A stretch of 64,000 nt of DNA from Karstenula rhodostoma CBS 690.94. Its lineage: Eukaryota; Ascomycota; Dothideomycetes; Pleosporales; Didymosphaeriaceae. The stretch covers positions 248,001 through 312,000 of the forward strand of contig MU001511.1 of the NCBI GenBank assembly GCA_010093485.1, given 5' to 3'. Within the stretch, counting starts at the first letter, position 1; the number at the start of each line of letters is the position of its first letter. The position numbers were made by a program, and so were the translations under genes. The notes beneath the pieces were generated by a model. It was not told the origin of the DNA and did no database searches. It worked only from the letters and a program-made list of their open reading frames with translations. This document shows, piece after piece, positions 1 to 10,374 of this stretch.

Positions 1-465
1 ATTTGTACTCGTTGAGCTTCGGGAGCTTGTCTTGCCGTATGTACACCATGACGGCGGTGTCTTTGGTATCGTGTCACGTCGAGACCGTGTAGGAGGTGGT
101 GGGGTGGTAAGGTGTGGAGGTGATGCTGCTCGCTACAATTTCAGGGCAAGCCTGGTTTCGCGTTTAGCTTGTGATGGGGATGACGTCGGGTGGGGTGGGT
201 CTCGCGGAAAACACTCGCTTGTTTCATGGAACGCTGGAAGCGCTGTCAAGCTGCTGCTACAAATAAAGCACGCGTCTTTGGGGCCTCTCAATCGATTTGA
301 CTACTGCATGACCATGTCGATCGCTTGCTGGTCCGGATGAACCCATTGTCCGGAGGGGAGTTATACTACATGAAAATCTGCCTGCGCCTGAACGTGATTT
401 ACGCCTGAACTGTGTTGACTTTTTCTCCATCACAAATTCAAATATCAAAGACAGCTGCTTCCCGT
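1..465. other. Intergenic, no gene seen
   Basis: Downstream (3') of the NIPSNAP-type gene. Only short frames without family resemblance are present. I see no repeat, RNA gene or promoter that I could support. Confidence 0.5.
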
Positions 466-1610
466 TCACGCGACCGGGCTCCACGGGCAAGGAATCAAGA
501 TCCTGCTCTTCATCTCCTGGATCAGCGGCACCGTCTTGTGCACCGTCTCACCCCAGCCCTCGACGCTCCAGCTCTGCTCGCGGCGGACCTTGCGCTCCTC
601 AAGATTAGCGAACTGCCACAGGTGGTGCACCGTGTTCAGCTCGCCAATCTGCACGAACCAAGCACCCACACCCTCCATAACCTCCCGGCGTGCCTTCAGC
701 CCGCGCCTCCAGTGTGTCTCCCATTCGAGAAGATTGCCGGGGTGTAGCGTGTAGGAACGGAGTTCGAAGAGGCCGCCCAGCTGGCGCGGCGGAGTCGTGG
801 GCCAGAAGGAGAACTCTTGCATGAGCGAAGTGCGCTTGGAGTTGATCAGGTGCTTCAGCTTGGAATCGAATTCGGGGAACTCAGGATGGTGTTGGATGGC
901 GTTGAGCGAGGCGTGGTAGCCCTCGTACCGCTGGTACTCCCAGATATGCACTAGATGACGGTTGGTTAATACGCTGGTGTGTTTGCATGATCTGGTGATT
1001 TCTTACCGAATGTGTCACATTCGCCAACCTCGGTTCTCCAGCTGCCTACCAAGTGCACCTTGTTCTCCGGCATCGATGCCACCCTAGGATACCAGTTGCC
1101 TACAAGCTCCGTGTACTCGTCGACCTTGTCTGGCTTGACGTCGTGGAAGACGATGGAATGCACATACTTGCCGCGGGCAAGGACCTGCGAGAAGCTCCTC
1201 TCGATGTCCTTGTCAAGCTCGCGTCCCTCGGGCGTTCCGTAGATCAGCGACTTCAGCGCGCCACTCTTCTTCTTGTCGCCATCATCTTGTGCACGAGCCT
1301 CTTCTGCATTGGGTGTCAGTGATCCGAGGGTGCTCAGCAAACCAGATGCCTCCCCAGCAGGAGTACCAGAAGGAAGTGACTGACTTTCTCTTTGCTCCTT
1401 GTTCTTCTGAGCGGTTATGAGGCCCTCGCGGTATTCTTTCTGGCGTGTATTGAACTCGGCAGCTCCATCATGCCTGATGTCGGCGAGAGCAGGCGCCTTC
1501 TGGCCCTGCACTGCGGCGTAGGCGGTGAAGCAGCGCGAATTGGCAGCGGCGGTCGTGTGCTGCGCGGGGAGGGCGCTGCGCAGGCTGGCACCAACACGAC
1601 GGGCGAGCAT
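466..1610 (-). CDS. NIPSNAP-family mitochondrial protein
   Basis: Two exons, join(466..950, 1007..1610) on the minus strand, with a 56-bp GT-AG intron. The ATG at 1610 is preferred: the frame is open further upstream to 1652, but that codon is TTG, and the N-terminus from 1610 (MLARRVGASLRSALP) is a typical Arg/Ser/Ala mitochondrial presequence. The C-terminal half carries the paired ferredoxin-like NIPSNAP features, namely HIWEYQRYEGY directly after the splice junction and ELRSYTLHPGNLLEWETHW, followed by a Trp-rich segment. NIPSNAP proteins are mitochondrial and linked in animals to vesicle transport and mitophagy; the fungal role is not established. The middle (about residues 60-110) is charged and low complexity. 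A perfect CRE palindrome lies 28 bp upstream of the ATG. Confidence 0.85.
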
Positions 1611-1637
1611 TGCGATGGTGGTCTCTAGTTCAACGAT

Positions 1638-1645
1638 TGACGTCA
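1638..1645. promoter_or_regulatory. CRE palindrome TGACGTCA before the NIPSNAP gene
   Basis: A perfect 8-bp TGACGTCA sits 28 bp 5' of the start codon at 1610. It is the classical binding site of CREB/ATF-type bZIP factors. Function is inferred from the motif only. Confidence 0.35.
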
Positions 1646-2354
1646 GAGGCAATGGAAGCTCGCGCGAGCTGCTGCGGTCGAGGATGGAGGATGGAGGCGA
1701 GGTGGGTTCGCGATGGCGGGTAGGGAGGAGTGGTAGGGTAGCGGCTCTGTCTGCGTCTGCTACTTGTCTGCTGTGTAACCAGCTGCACGATGACTGAGGG
1801 GAAGCTCGCAGGTGCGCCTGCCATCCTGGCTGTGGCCCAAGCTCCTAGCGCCCCTGCTCCACGGGGGAAAGCTGGGGAAGTTGCGAAGTCGCCCCGGGAA
1901 GACCCACACCGCATCACTCAATAATTCGCTGCTTCACGCCCTCGTCCAGCTCCATCCAATTCGCCGTCTTGTTGCAGAGCCTCATGTCCACTGTGAGCTT
2001 GTCTGCTCAAGCTGCTCTGTTGCCGACGTCATAAGCTTCACCTTGCCGATCCGCCGACGCATCGAGCTGCATCCGCGGCCGGAAAGCCCTCATGATCATG
2101 AAAGCTGCTGGTCTTCATCTCGAGACGAATGCAGGAGTGTTTGGTGGAGCTAAAAGAGTCATGGAATGAAGGAAGCGATTGCCAGCCTGTCTACCTGCAC
2201 CACGGCTTTCCCTTGATCGCCAATACACCAGCATGAGAGCGCCACAGATCTGCACAATTAAACTTTTCTTCTAATTCACTTCCAATACAGACCAATCTTG
2301 ATCTCATCGCTCGGTGTATACCTCCAGATCTACCCTACACACAAACTCCCCTCC
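1646..2354. other. Intergenic between two minus-strand genes
   Basis: This is the upstream region of the NIPSNAP gene plus the 3' side of the next minus-strand gene. A CCAAT pentamer lies at 1956-1960. No gene is supported. Confidence 0.5.
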
Positions 2355-3581
2355 CTATGGCTGTCCCAACCCGACCCCCAACGCCAAATTCCTCCCCACA
2401 TCAATCTTCCTCAACGCTTTATCCCCTAGAAACCACTCGCGCTCATCCGCCAAGACGGCAATCAGTCCATTAAGCTGCAGCGTCTCCCCGTTCCTCCAGA
2501 TCTCGACCGTCCTCTCTCCAGGGACAAATCCCTTCTCGAGCACGCGGATGGTGAAGTGTGTTGTTCGGATCATAAGCCCTGGCTGGCGGCCGCTGCGGTC
2601 AAAGGGGCCTTCCATTCGGATGAGGATGGTGAAGTTCGGGGACGTCATCAAGGGGTGAGTGGGGGGTTTGGGGCGCGAGTGGTAGTGGCCGAGGGCGGCG
2701 CATTCGGGGGTGGTGTCGCTGGGTGGTGTAAGCAAGGATACATGAGAAGGAGAGGAAACATCGGGAACGAACTCCAAGGTTCGACGTCGTGGAAGAGAGG
2801 AGACTTACGTGAACACCTCGTAGGGAAACGAATCTTGGGGGTCTTCAGGGTTGAACACGAGGGGGTGCGCCAGCGAGGATTTGGCTTCAAGGCGGTGCCC
2901 TTTGGCCGGCACCTTTCCCCTAGACATACCACCCTTCACCAGTAGCGATTCGAAGAACTCCTCATCCTTCTTCGTGAGCCTCTGCGACGGACTCTTCTTC
3001 GAGGCGGAATCTTCTGCTGAATAGGACGACGCAGAACCCTCTGATGAATAGTACGACCTCCACGGCATCGCAGCCACCTCCTCCTTCGTCTGCCGCGGCA
3101 TCTCCTCCAACGCCCAGTCGTCAGGGTCCACCATGGGCCATCCGAACGACTTCACGACCATCTCCCCACCACCCTTGCATAGCGCACTATCCGAGTATCG
3201 CCTCCATATCGATGGACTTCCATTATCCTTCTCCTGCACCTTTCCATCTTCAATTTTGGGTTGCTCGCCGTCCTTGTGAAAGACAAAGCTCGTGGTACGT
3301 TTTATGACACGGTCTTTAAAGATTGTGTAGGACAAGCCGATGTTGGTTCTGTCGCCGTCGGAGCTGGGTTCCTTTTTTGAGCCCTGGTCAGAGAATGAGG
3401 AGGCGTCAATGTTGGAGGAGGAAGAGGAGTTGTTATTGGAGAAGGAATCATTAGAGCCGTCCACGAAGGGGAGAGGAGGAGTAGAGGCGATTTTGTTGGC
3501 GGAGGAAGATGAGTTGTTGTTGTTGTTGTTAGAGGAGACGGAGTCATTTTTAGAAGAAACGGAATTGCTGAAGTCGCCCAT
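2355..3581 (-). CDS. Unknown Asn/Ser-rich protein
   Basis: Two exons, join(2355..2718, 2809..3581) on the minus strand, with a 90-bp intron (GTAAGT donor, CAG acceptor) joining AC|C in frame. The product is about 378 residues. The start is the ATG at 3581. The first 70 residues are a low-complexity Asn/Ser tract encoded by AAC/AGT triplet runs (poly-Asn near residues 19-24). The middle holds a YTIFKDRVIKRTTSFVF segment and an acidic Ser-rich stretch. The C-terminal 100 residues look folded, with alternating beta-like segments (FTILIRMEGPF, HFTIRVLEKGFVPG, GLIAVLADEREWFLGDKA). I do not recognise the family. The folded C-terminus and clean intron argue that it is a real gene. Confidence 0.7.
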
Positions 3582-3878
3582 GGTGGCGGGAGGAAAAGTG
3601 GCAGGGTTAATGATGCTCTTCGATGATGGTTGCGGTCAAATGCTGCGGGCACTGCTTCGTGAGGATCGAACTTTTAGAGGGCTGTCAGAGGAATAAAAGG
3701 GAGACAGCCGTCCGGGCATGACTGGTGTTATAAGGCAATGGTGTTGCTTGTTGGGATATCGAACCAAAGTTACGATGGGTAGGCGAGGATGGGTACCGTA
3801 GGTTCATGGTGAACTGCGGTTCTGGTAGATAACCACATCTAAGAGACAACCTCTACCACGTCGGACCCACTTCTTTAC
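3582..3878. other. Intergenic
   Basis: 5' side of the Asn/Ser-rich gene. No supported feature. Confidence 0.4.
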
Positions 3879-3897
3879 ATGAAGTGTGGGGAGTACG

Positions 3898-4800
3898 TTG
3901 GGAGTGTGTGATGGGGCTACCTTGGCCCGCCTGGAGAAGTCGGCACGTTCGCACCTGGCCATGGTTCACGCCATGAATTCGGATGCTGCCAAACGCCGGT
4001 TGCATAGAGCGTCTGTCAACGCACTCTGGGAATGCACGAAATATCATCTGGACGACATCCAGACCATTGTCCACCCTAATCAGCACAAGAACCCGATTAT
4101 CCTCGCCGCCAAGGATCTTTGTTGGAAGCACTTGAAGATCGCTCTGCTGGCTTCCCAGCCTGTAGCGGAGGATAGCACGTCAGTATCCCGCACTCTAGAA
4201 GCGGTCGCCGAAGAGGAAGTGGAAACTATTCGCAGGGACGCCGAGAATGCCGTGGCGGAGGACGACTATAACACACCACGAAGGATTGAATAGAGTAAGG
4301 CAGCCGATATGGTGTCTCTTCCTGCTAAGCAAGCAGACGACTGTGGTGTGGAAATTTTTAAGACAGGCAGCAATAACAGCGCATTCGCCCTGACGTACCT
4401 TAAGGAGGCCTGTGCCTCTGCATACATTACTGATATGAGGTATAAGTCAATGCCGTATATAACCCTCTCTCTTAAGTGGTGGCAAGTGGTTGCCGTGAAA
4501 TGGGCAGCTGACATACTGGCTGGCGTCGATGAAGTAGCACCTATCAAAGGCGGGATTATCGCCGATATGATCGGCTTAGGCAAAACCATCCAAGCAGGGG
4601 CGATCATGTGGAGTCCATAAAGTAGTAGACAAATATGGACTGTCACCCAAAAGTAACACAAAAGAAGCGCTGTAAGTGGATAGACGAAGTTAGATAAGCA
4701 GGCAAGGCTTAATCCATCGGCTTTCTATACGAGCCGGTGGATACGTTAGATTTAATCGTGACAAAATACCATCTTGTCATACGCAGCCTTTTCTAGAGTC
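3898..4800 (+). pseudogene. Relic of a SNF2-family helicase
   Basis: One reading frame runs from about 3886 to 4620, interrupted by an in-frame TAG at 4291-4293 and closed by TAA at 4618-4620. Past the first stop it reads into the start of a SNF2 ATPase domain: LKWWQVVAVKWAADI resembles the Q-motif helix, and GGIIADMIGLGKTIQAG is the Walker A/motif I of SNF2 proteins (family consensus GGILADEMGLGKT). Nothing of motifs II-VI follows intact. After 4740 another frame reads DLIVTKYHLVIRSLF, resembling the SNF2 motif Ia region, which suggests a frameshifted continuation. No plausible ATG opens the frame; the nominal start is GTG. I infer a truncated, inactivated copy. The N-terminal part has no recognised domain. 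Confidence 0.55.
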
Positions 4801-5074
4801 ATCTCAGTTTTGACGGCTAGAATGTTTTCACGGTATGTGAAGATTGGTCATCTGAACAATCTGGGAGTGATGTCGAGGTCCCTGGCAAACTTCCTAATCG
4901 GGTAATTTCGTTCTAGGCGTCGATCTCTGCCGTTCCCGTTCACCTCAGTGTGAGTGTGGCCCGTGCGCGAGCTAAACTGAAGGACCCACTAAAACTTTAG
5001 AGCAGCACCAGGCACCGTTACCTCATTGGCATCAACCGCAACACCACGAAACTACACGTCGCATACCTGGCACC
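4801..5074. other. Upstream region of the Gemin2-like gene
   Basis: Short upstream region between the helicase relic and the next gene. No specific element supported. Confidence 0.35.
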
Positions 5075-7207
5075 ATGCCGCAACCGGGCGCGAACTTGGC
5101 TGTCACGGAGGACGGTGCGGCGTACAACAAGCTGCGCCGGCCGGACGACTATCTCGAGTCGCTCACGGCACAACACCCGCCCAAGAGCGAACTACCGCCT
5201 GCGAAACGAAAGTTTGAAGCCGTTGCTGCTGCAGATCTTGACGGCGACGAAGAGCCAACTACGAAGCGATCAAGAGAAGAGAATGCGCCTAGAGCAACTG
5301 CTATCCCTGGAAGAGCTCTGGCACGCGATACGCGCCACGTCGAGCGCCCCGCGAAGGAGAACGGCATGCAGACCATGTTCCCCGGCTTGGATGACGACTC
5401 TGCCTCCGACGCAGACGACACCACGAGAGAGGCCCTCGCGTACCTCCGCAGCGTAAGGTGAGATCCCCTTGCCAATGCTCCTAGCACCAACGTTGACATG
5501 GAACACACAGCTTACCTGTGTGATAGGTCTGAAGCTTCCACTATACCCACCCTCCTCGTCGCACCTCCGCAAGCGCCTAAGAACGGCGAGCGCGATCGAT
5601 CCACGTACAACGACGGCGTAGGAGACCATCGCGTTAGGTTCCACGAAGGAACCTGGGTGGCTGTGGACGATGATGCGGATAGAGGATACTACGACGAAGA
5701 CGACGAGTGGTCACAACACGACGACATCGACCCACAAGCCGCATACTACAACTCACTGCTTCGGCGTTACACGGCTCTCCGGAACAGATTGGCCAACGCC
5801 GACCCGAGGGAGCTCGCTGCTTTGGTGAAAGCAGACCCGGAGAAATACGCAAACGTGAGAGTACCATACTACAAGAGTGACTGGCGGTATGCATTTGACA
5901 ACAAGTACCCAACTCCGGCCTTGATCGCCCAACTCGATGATAAAGGCCTCTATCGTGCGCTAGAGTATGTCTCGGAGGTGCTGATTATCGGAGACACGAT
6001 ATCGAAACAGAAGAGCTGTTGGATCTGGACCTTGCTGGCTTTAGCTGGGGACTCGGGCACGTTGGACTACTACAAGGTTGGCCGCATCAGGGAGCTGGGA
6101 CACAAAGCGGGACAGCTGAGCATTCGTCTGCGAAGTGGGGAGCGGCGAGACGCACACAGGCTTGAGGAAGGAGATGATGCGGAACAGTGGGAGGTTGAGG
6201 GTGAGGGTGATGAGGAGGAGGTGGAGTTTGATGGAGAACCTGAAGCACGAGAGACCCCCTCTGCACCCCAAGAACAGCGTCAAGGCGTGAAAGGTGGTGA
6301 AGTGGTCGAGGTCGAGGAGGATTACGAGCCGCCTCTGGATATCGGCGGGCATTTCGACGGTGCGGCGGAACAGCAGACACAAGCGCCTCCTGCCCAACCG
6401 GCCAATAAGGGCCACGAAGACGACATGTCAAGCTCAGAGGATGAGGGCGAAATCAAAGACGATGACGCCGAAGAAGACACACCAGCCGACCTGGAAGCAG
6501 CACGTGCCCGTCTGCTTGCCCAGCTTGGAGACAATCTCGTAACGGACTCCATCCCAGACCTCAAGGTTCCAGCGCATCAGCTTAGAGAGAAACAGCAAGC
6601 TCACGGTGAGCAACGTCAAAATGGCCGACACCGCCACAATGGCAAGTGGTGCAAAGACCCGTCATGTCAGATGAGCAAAGCACGGCAGGAGGCACATCGA
6701 AGGGCAGCGTTGCGAGCTACGCAGGGTGCGAAGACGAACGGGAGCAGCCCTGCAACGCCATCGCAGGCAAAGGAAAGTATGAAGCCCACACAGACTACAC
6801 AGCGCCAAGAGGAGCAACCCGCAAAGCAGCCTAAACGTTCCCATGAACAAGCCCTCGCCGAAGCCCGGAAGCAAGCCGTCGGACTACCCGAAGACACCGA
6901 CCCGGCGACCTTCCTAGCGTCCCTAGACCCTGAGCTACGACGCGCCGTTCTCGCAGACCAGGACGTGAGCTTGCTAGCTAAACTCCCACCCGAGATCGCC
7001 GCTGAGGCGCGTTACTATAACGGTGTGAATGATGTATCTGAGCAGCAGTCCGAGCAAGAGTCCTCCAGAGATTTGGACTCAGAGGGCAAGAACGCAAAAG
7101 AGGTGGATGTGGACCTCAACACAAGAGTCACGATCGATACGATTTTAACTGTGGTGGGGGAGTGCTATGGGCAGAGGGACTTGTTGAGGTATAGGGAGGC
7201 GTGGTAG
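5075..7207 (+). CDS. Gemin2/Brr1-like (SIP1) snRNP assembly protein
   Basis: Two exons, join(5075..5457, 5527..7207), with a 69-bp intron splitting an Arg codon (AG|G); 687 residues. The core around residues 230-335 (KSDWRYAFDNKYPTP, then KSCWIWTLLALAGD and YYKVGRIRELGHKAGQL) and the last 30 residues (ILTVVGECYGQRDLLRYREAW) match the two halves of the SIP1/Gemin2 fold as known from fungal Brr1-like proteins. Gemin2 binds SMN and cradles the Sm proteins during spliceosomal snRNP assembly. About 260 residues of acidic, low-complexity sequence separate the halves and contain a CKDPSCQ pair and two short helices like ubiquitin-binding UBM motifs (residues about 587-620). The protein is far longer than human Gemin2 (about 280 residues). 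The family call rests on the two conserved halves. Confidence 0.7.
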
Positions 7208-7590
7208 GGGTAATAGCTCTTCTACACCTAGTGACCTAGGTTCTGCCATAAGAGAGCAACCTTGCAACGTTGTGCAGATGGAAGCAGCTGACGCAGCTGG
7301 TATTGATTACAAAAGGTCTCCATGACGAAGCACCGCTCTCTGAGTTCCCACGATCAATCCAATAGCTCCAAGAAATTGCGAACAACAGCTAATCCAATTG
7401 TGCTACATACCAGCCAACCTTCCTAAACGAGTGTACATGGTTAATTGATCTCTCTCAAGATTCCCAGGCGCCAGCTCAGTAAGGACTGCTTTCCATCACG
7501 CGAATACTTCTCCCCACGTGCTCACCTCACCATCCACCAACGACTTCTGCAAGCATACACGCCTATCTCAAGCGATACCCTGTTCCTAGC
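7208..7590. other. Convergent intergenic region
   Basis: Lies between the 3' ends of the Gemin2-like gene (+) and the small secreted protein gene (-). No supported feature. Confidence 0.4.
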
Positions 7591-7998
7591 TTAGTTTGGT
7601 ACACACTTTCCGGTCGCGCAGTCGCAGTGCTTCTTCGAATCAGGACAGTTGTCGGCGTAGATCCAGTTGAACTTCCCACGCGAGCTCTCGGAGCAGAACA
7701 TCTGGTTGCTGCGTCAGTCACTCGTGCTTTACCTTTCCAACCGCCAACGTACCGAGTGGCCGCCGTTGTTCTCCTGGAGGGGGGTTAGCATTTGCGGCGG
7801 TCTGGGAGCGCGGTGGGGGAGAGAAGGGGGAAGGTGGGAAGCAACGTGACGTACGCATGCGAAGACCCCGGCGCCGGGGCAGGACTCGCCCTTTTTGGCG
7901 TTGCAGATGGCGAGGGCGTCGCGCGGGAGTAGGGCGTCGGGGATGCTTGCTGCAGAGGCGGCGCACGCAAGGGTAAGGATGGCGATGGCGGACTTCAT
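7591..7998 (-). CDS. Small secreted 8-cysteine protein
   Basis: Three exons on the minus strand, join(7591..7701, 7753..7773, 7855..7998); 91 residues. Introns are 51 and 81 bp, all phase 0. The middle exon is only 21 nt (ENNGGHS). The ATG at 7998 opens a signal peptide (MKSAIAILTLACAASAAS), followed by a possible Kex2-like site (LLPR). The remainder has eight cysteines, at about residues 32, 40, 48, 58, 74, 81, 83 and 88, ending CDCATGKC. Size, export signal and even cysteine number fit fungal effector-like secreted peptides, but no named family is recognised. A TATA box lies about 120 bp upstream. The exon chain follows from the conserved GT/AG borders and the appearance of the last four cysteines only after splicing. 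Confidence 0.75.
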
Positions 7999-8118
7999 TT
8001 TGGATGAAGGGGTGTGGTAGAGTGATAAGTGGACGTAGGAGGATATAACTTGTGATTGATGGTGATGAGATGATGGGTGCAGTGGATGATGAGAAAGAGA
8101 GGGGGAAATCAAAGGGGC

Positions 8119-8126
8119 TTTATATA
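8119..8126 (-). promoter_or_regulatory. TATA box of the small secreted protein gene
   Basis: TATATAAA on the minus strand, 121 bp before the ATG at 7998. Position and sequence fit a core promoter. Confidence 0.45.
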
Positions 8127-10374
8127 CGTTTGAGTAGGCAAGCAGATCCCTTGTTTTCGCTGTTGGCACATTGCCTTGACCGGTACGGTGCGTGCGGCAC
8201 TTCAGCTCCGAGTGTGGTGTATGAGCACGACCAGCCAACATTCTTGGAGTGTATGCCTCACCGCATGTTGATCATACACTGCTTGGACGAAATAGGTTCA
8301 AGCTGGCCCCAGGGTGTATAGTGTCTGTAGATTGCTACCGCAGGAGGCAGCGGTATTCTTGGCCATTACACAACGTGTACGACCATGACTGCGTACGTCT
8401 GACAGAATACAACTCCCTACGTGCTCTGGACCCTGCGATGAGACACCCCGGTCAGGCCGGACGGGGCGCATGGATGCGAGACTCATGGATGGTGATGTTA
8501 GAGCTGGGGATTTTTGGATTGATAACCGTCAGAAATGCCAAAAGCGGGTTTGGCAAGGTGGTGTCGAAAGACATGAGTGGAGGATGGGAGGAGCATTGGA
8601 AATTTTCTCCAAGCATCGTTGAGAATAAATGGATTGTCGCCCATCAGGCGTTCATGGGGCTTGCGAGCTGGAGGTGTGGATGAGGTATGAAGTCATGTCG
8701 TTACGTTCCGGAACACAGATCGCTCCGGTCGCCGAAATAGGCATATTGTATGCTAGTGAGACTCTTGAGAGCATTGGCTGTTCTCAAAGTATTACAGTAT
8801 CAAATCTCCAAGTCTGCTCAAATAATCGGATTTAGTACACCTGATCTCTGTGACATTCGTTTCATCAAAGTGTTCTGACCGCGTTCAATCCGAAGTACTC
8901 ATCTTTGCATTGCTCTTCCGTGTCCCAAAACCTTTGACAGTCACAGTCTGACTTCAAAGCTGCGTCACACGGGCGGGGTGGTGGTTTAGTTGAAATAAAA
9001 CAGTCTAGGTCGTTACTCTTACAGACATGGCATATGCTATCATGGATGATGCTCATTCTCAGCGTAAGCGTAGCGTATTAGTTCCACAAGATGCCTCGCC
9101 AAAAACACTACGTATGCTATGCGCAGTCGAGAGCCTTTCTACAGTATCTGCTTGACCTCAGGTTTTACGGGGGCTCCCGATACTAGCCGCTGGCTGCATT
9201 TCCCCATATAGAACGGCACGTGTGAATCGCTTGCCGGCGATATCATCAAAACGTGACAGATCCAGCGCGAATTGAAACCCAACGGAGAGGTTCGCAGGCT
9301 GGCACCTCGTCTCCAGACCCGTGGTTCATTCTTATTGACCGGCATTTTATCCGCTCAGCACATTCTTACACAGGCAACTCATCATTCTTCCTAATAATCC
9401 AACGCCTTCCCCACCGCCTTCCAAAAACGCCCCGCACTACCCAAACGGATCCAGTGCCGGGGGTGTCACGTCCTCCCCTTCCGTGGCTGACACACGCTCA
9501 TGCAAGGGTCACTTCTAAGCTCGAACAAGGCAAGGGGGCCGCGCAAGCTTACACCTGCACCCGGGGCCAGAACCGTAAATGTTTTCCTTGCACCTGGAGA
9601 CATATACATAATCGCCGTGCTGCCCGGCACCAGCGATGTGCGACCGCTTTTCAGGCGTCCAAGATTCCGCGGCTTCACCGAATGCTCATCTATACCGTGG
9701 TGCGACGGGACAGTGAGGTTGCAATGGGGAAGCGGACCGTTGTGTTGCATTGCAAAAAAAATCGGGTAGCCTTCTGCGAGTCGGACAAGCAGCTTCGTCG
9801 TAGCCTAGCAGTTGGCCCTGGGCGAAGGCTGGCGGGGGAAGCAAGATGGGACAGGGTAGGCACAGCATCTTACACATTGGATTACTTGAGCTGGATATAA
9901 GTGGTTAGACGTACGTCGTCTTTGCAAAAGCGGCACTGGCGGTTTAGCCGGGATGTCTATGCATGACGACACAGACCTCTATTCATTACGCCATCCGGTG
10001 ACGGCCAAACCTCTGGCTGAGCTAAGATGCGGGCACGTGCGGGGCGCCCGAATCTTTGTTCGAGGTTGTTTATATGGGAGGCCCCGATTCGACGCGCTAC
10101 AGCGCAGGCGAAGGTGATGTGGAATGTGTTCGGCAGTCTCCTAGACACTGGGTGACCGCTGCTGACTTCGAGCACTGGGATGGAAAGCAAAATGCGGGCT
10201 TACTCAATCTTTGCACGGGTCAGGACGGAGAAGCTGAATGTGACAAGTGCATCAAGGCGAATGGAAAGTGTATTTACTATAATGTGGAGATATACAAAAA
10301 GCATCGAACTGGGAGAGTTGGGCACGCATCTACATAACCCTTCTAACTCTCTATACGCAATCGTGCGACATTTC
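8127..10374. other. Gene-poor stretch of 2.2 kb
   Basis: Several open frames exist (9253-9900 +, 10073-10337 +, 8865-9056 -), but none has convincing structure apart from the weak cysteine-rich candidate listed separately. No repeats of note. Confidence 0.4.
8865..9056 (-). CDS. Weak candidate: short cysteine-rich ORF
   Basis: A 63-residue ATG-initiated frame with seven cysteines (CHVC near residue 9, DCDCQ near 38, QC near 49). It has no signal peptide, and no upstream exon supplying one was found. A GTAAGA donor and a GACGCAG acceptor lie inside the frame, so the true exon borders could differ. It may be a fragment of a decayed secreted-protein gene or chance. Confidence 0.18.
   Translation of the reverse strand: MSIIHDSICHVCKSNDLDCFISTKPPPRPCDAALKSDCDCQRFWDTEEQCKDEYFGLNAVRTL

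Noticed and set aside
9253..9900. 215-residue plus-strand frame
   Set aside because: Random-looking composition, no hydrophobic core pattern, no intron structure, competing frames of similar length.
10073..10337. 88-residue frame with a CDKCIKANGKC segment
   Set aside because: The Cys spacing does not fit Zn2Cys6 or another known finger, and no flanking exons were found.
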